Source of the DNA: Phanerodontia chrysosporium
Lineage: Eukaryota > Basidiomycota > Agaricomycetes > Polyporales > Phanerochaetaceae
DNA length: 64,000 nucleotides
Direction of reading: 5' to 3'
Assembly (NCBI GenBank): GCA_001910725.1
Contig: MJGA01000006.1
Coordinates: forward strand, 1,364,001-1,428,000
Below are positions 61,225 through 64,000 of the stretch, piece by piece. Below the pieces are notes generated by a model that saw only the letters and a list, made by a program, of their open reading frames with translations, searched no databases and was not told where the DNA came from. Each line of letters opens with the position of its first letter. Within the stretch, counting starts at the first letter, position 1. Made by a program: the position numbers and the translations under genes.

Positions 61225-62901
61225 GGCTGTCAGAAGGTCAAAGCAGGACGGCAGGAGCTGCCGGGTGCACTCACTCTGAACGATGGTATACTCTGAATAC
61301 TACTTGTTTTAGGGTGCGTAACGCAGGAAAAGGCCAAGCGTCGAACAAGGAATCAGAAACACTCTATTTCTATATGGCCAAAGGCCTGGAGATAGCGTTG
61401 GTCAGCGTTGCTGTACGCGGGGCGCGAGGAAACAGTTGCTCACCTCTAGGGGTACAGAAAAGAGAAAGAGGGAAGAGTGGGGATAGCCTTGTTTCACGCT
61501 GCCGAGTCTTATAACCAGACTTGTGCTCCAGGTCGGACTTTAAAAAATTGAGGGCCAAACACGTGGGGAATGCCGAGCGCTTAGGCCCGACTCTGCCAAA
61601 GCGGTCCTCGTTCCTCGCCTCCATCGCGTCTCCTGCTCTTCACCATCGCCTCCAGGACCCTCATGCGGGCTCTCACGACAGCCCTCAACCGATGCTCTCA
61701 CTCTGGGAAGCCCTGGCACTACTCAGAAAGGGTCCAAGATAGCTTACAGCCCGGCACCGCCGCGCACTTACCACGGTCGCGTCACCGGCCCTCGTTCCCT
61801 CCGTTTTGCTACGTTATCGCTCTGGGAAGAGCTTCTCGGCCTGCGATAGACGAGGCCAGCTGTGGGAAGGTCGGAGCGGTGCTCTTTCACACGCCGATAC
61901 CTCGAAATGGCCGTTTGGTCCTGATTAGTCTCGTACACGGTCTGGCTCTAGCCTCTTCTCGGTCTCCACGGCGGGGCACACGTCGGAATTTCGTCAATTG
62001 TCTCCGTGTCCTCTCGCATTTGGGCGAGCCGACCATCGCCTATCACGATGCTTGGTGCACCGCACCTGTCGAGATCCGTCTCCTGTGCAGCTGACCTGCG
62101 GCGTTGCCTTCTCATCCGACATTTGATCGTCCAGCTATGCCGAATGCGCGGGGGCGACCTCGCGAGGTAGTCAGGCGCACCGCTGACCGGCAACGGTTGC
62201 TCCTGGCCCGCTTACCATCGCCAGCTACACTGCGCCTGAACTCTGGCCAGTCTCCACCGGGAGGATTACGAATGCGGGGTAAGTCCGTGCCTTGGGGGCC
62301 CGCCTGGAGATCGCAACATCGGGAACGAACTGATCGGTAGGTGCTTGATTGCTCTGTTGTCGCTTTTTGTTGATCTTGCACTTTGGCGGCTACCCGTGGT
62401 AGCATGCATGCGAGCTTCTGCGAGGCCAGCGTGCATGCAGGTCTCTTGCTCGGGCATTGCGCTGTGCAACATGGGAAGGTCAACTCAATTGACGCAGTGT
62501 CTGCGCTGTGCAGAGGTGGATACGTTGCATATTAGCTTTAATACGTGAAAGAATTAATAGTCCGCTGTGTGCAGTGCAAACACAATGCATTCAAATGAGC
62601 CTGCGCATGCGTGCATGTAAGAAGTTTACTTGACCACACATCGCGTTCACCAATCCATCCTGATTATCGAGGGCCATAAAAATATCATCGTGAATCGCGA
62701 TGCGTATTCACATACGACTGAAGATAAGATCGTCACCACACTGTCCACCAAAATTCAACTGCAGGTTTCGCGGACCAATCGCAATACCTTAATGTCTGTC
62801 CCAGACGGTCGCAACCATAGAGCTCTGTCGGAAATACTAGGAAGTGTACCATATTTTTGAGCAAAACATAGCCTACAAATCAAAGTGATAATACAATAAA
62901 T
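61225..62901. other. intergenic region between eEF3 and VDAC
   Basis: 1.7 kb. The left end is the eEF3 promoter. Open frames such as 61663-62094 (+) have no recognisable domain and weak codon bias. The part after about 62530 is AT-rich, as in a VDAC 3' flank. No gene is supported. Confidence 0.4.
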
Positions 62902-64000
62902 TTATCCCTCGAAGACGAAGTGGGCACCAATCTTGTGGGCGGGGCCAGAAGGGGTCACCTCGTTGAGCCTCTGGGTGTCGAGAGCGAGACCGAAGCTCGC
63001 CTTGACACCAGGGCGGAGGGCCTGGGTGTAGCCTGTTCGAAGTGTGTCAGTCGCTGAAATTCACGAAGACTGCGCAACCTAGTACATACCGAGGCCAAGG
63101 ATACCAGCGTTGTTGATCTTGGCCTTGACGAAGGCAGCGTTGTCAAGGTAACTTTGGGCAGGTAAGCAAACTAGTGGATGTCACGAGTGGTTGTATGCAC
63201 TTACGCCTTGGCGCCGACCTCGAGGTGCACGTTCTGGGTCGTGCCCTTGGTGTCGTAGGTAGCCTTGGCACCTGCCTCGACGTCAGGGGAGACGCGGTGG
63301 TAGTACGAGGCAGAGAAGAGGTTCAGGTTGTTGAGACCCTGGAGGGTGACGGCGTACTCGGGCGCGCTGAAGCCGACAGCGGCAGCGTAGCGAGTGACCT
63401 TGCCCTCAGTGACGTTGTAGGAAGCCTCAGCACCGAGGAGGAAGCCATCCCGGCCAATCACTGTGTCAGCGGTGAAAGTGGGGCCCTAGAGCGCAAGCGC
63501 GTCAGTACGCGTACACGGGAAGACGCGACCAAATTTAGGCACCTTGAAGAGGTCAAGGAAAGCGCGGGTGTGGAGGCCCGGCTGCTTGTAGGTGGTGGTG
63601 ATGAGGGCACTCTTGCCGGAGCCGTTGGCAGCGAGCGAGGTGTTCAGGTCGAACTTGAGGCCCTGGGCAAGGTGGTTCTCGGCCTCGACCTGGGTGCGGA
63701 GGAAGTTGGTGGTGGTCCACGCCTGGGTGAAGACGAGGCCGTGGGCCTTGTTGGTGTACTTGGCCTCAAGCTCGCCGCTGACGAGGTGGGTCTTGTCGTC
63801 CTGCTTGCCAGAAACCTTGAAGGCGACGTTGGAGGGTGTGACGGTCTTGACCTCGAGGCTGGTGCCCGCGAAGTAGAAGTCGCGACCCAACAAGTCGTTG
63901 GACGACTTGCCGAGATCCTACGCGTCGGAGGCATGTCAGAAGGGCGCGTCTCACTGTGGGCGACGGCGGCGGACATACCTTCCAGGATGGGGGGACGGGC
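62902..64000 (-). CDS. POR1: mitochondrial porin VDAC (5' end outside the window)
   Basis: Beta-barrel channel of the mitochondrial outer membrane for metabolites and ATP/ADP. Exons in the window: 64000-63979 (partial), 63917-63543, 63485-63205, 63151-63090 and 63032-62902, about 290 codons, so only the first few residues are missing. The N-terminal part is PVPPSWKDLGKSSNDLLGRD followed by FYFAGTSLEV; the eukaryotic porin pattern continues with KVSGKQDDKTHLVSGELEAKY, and a GLK-containing strand lies at HLAQGLKFDLNTSLA. The C-terminal strands end KIGAHFVFEG. No frame break. Exon boundaries are supported by perfect frame joining at every intron. Confidence 0.93.

Noticed and set aside
61663..62094. 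143-codon plus-strand frame between eEF3 and VDAC
   Set aside because: Weak codon bias, no motif, and overlapping antisense frames.

Overview
The window is nuclear DNA of a filamentous basidiomycete. Genes carry many short GT-AG introns (almost all 46-68 nt), coding DNA is GC-rich with C-ending codons, and there are no operons. The gene set (a CreA/Mig1-type repressor, membrane-anchored aspartic proteases, a LigE-related glutathione transferase, an NRPS-like reductase, many F-box genes, several aquaglyceroporins, and eEF3, which is specific to fungi among opisthokonts) points to Agaricomycetes, probably a wood-decaying polypore. The order-level call is inference.

Layout. 2.2-4.4 kb (+): carbon catabolite repressor creA. 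5.2-9.4 kb: two head-to-head aspartic proteases with C-terminal membrane anchors. 9.8-11.7 kb (-): dynactin subunit p62 (DCTN4). 12.2-13.2 kb (+): two-helix membrane protein with a PPxY motif. 14.3-18.3 kb (+): 15-exon NRPS-like adenylation/carrier/reductase enzyme. 18.5-21.1 kb (+): two tandem F-box genes. 21.2-22.0 kb (-): etherase-like GST. 23.2-23.9 kb (-): secreted polyproline protein. 25.7-28.6 kb: an F-box gene, an intact 71-residue gene of unknown function and a truncated copy of its last exon. 29.9-31.3 kb (+): NAD(P)-binding Rossmann oxidoreductase. 31.6-46.9 kb: four aquaglyceroporin paralogues, two on minus then two on plus, with a SYLF-domain gene between the pairs. 47.3-49.4 kb (+): ectonucleotide pyrophosphatase/phosphodiesterase. 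49.8-51.0 kb (+): F-box gene. 51.8-53.5 kb (+): arrestin-like protein. 54.5-57.5 kb (-): two more F-box genes. 58.0-61.2 kb (-): elongation factor eEF3. 62.9-64.0 kb (-): mitochondrial porin VDAC, whose start lies beyond the window.

Two patterns stand out. The aquaglyceroporin group forms a local family in which exon lengths match to the nucleotide although introns are split or fused differently. Also, at least 22 apparent reading-frame breaks occur, and almost all are repaired by one missing base, often beside a G or C run. They cluster in proteases, GST, F-box, aquaporin, NRPS-like and phosphodiesterase genes, while eEF3, DCTN4, creA, VDAC, SYLF and arrestin have none. This looks mainly like a base-calling artefact, but the uneven distribution is odd. 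I found no convincing new defence-type or mobile system; the best candidates for a second look are the aquaglyceroporin cluster and the duplicated 71-residue gene. All exon boundaries are inferred from splice consensus, frame continuity and paralogue comparison, without transcript data.
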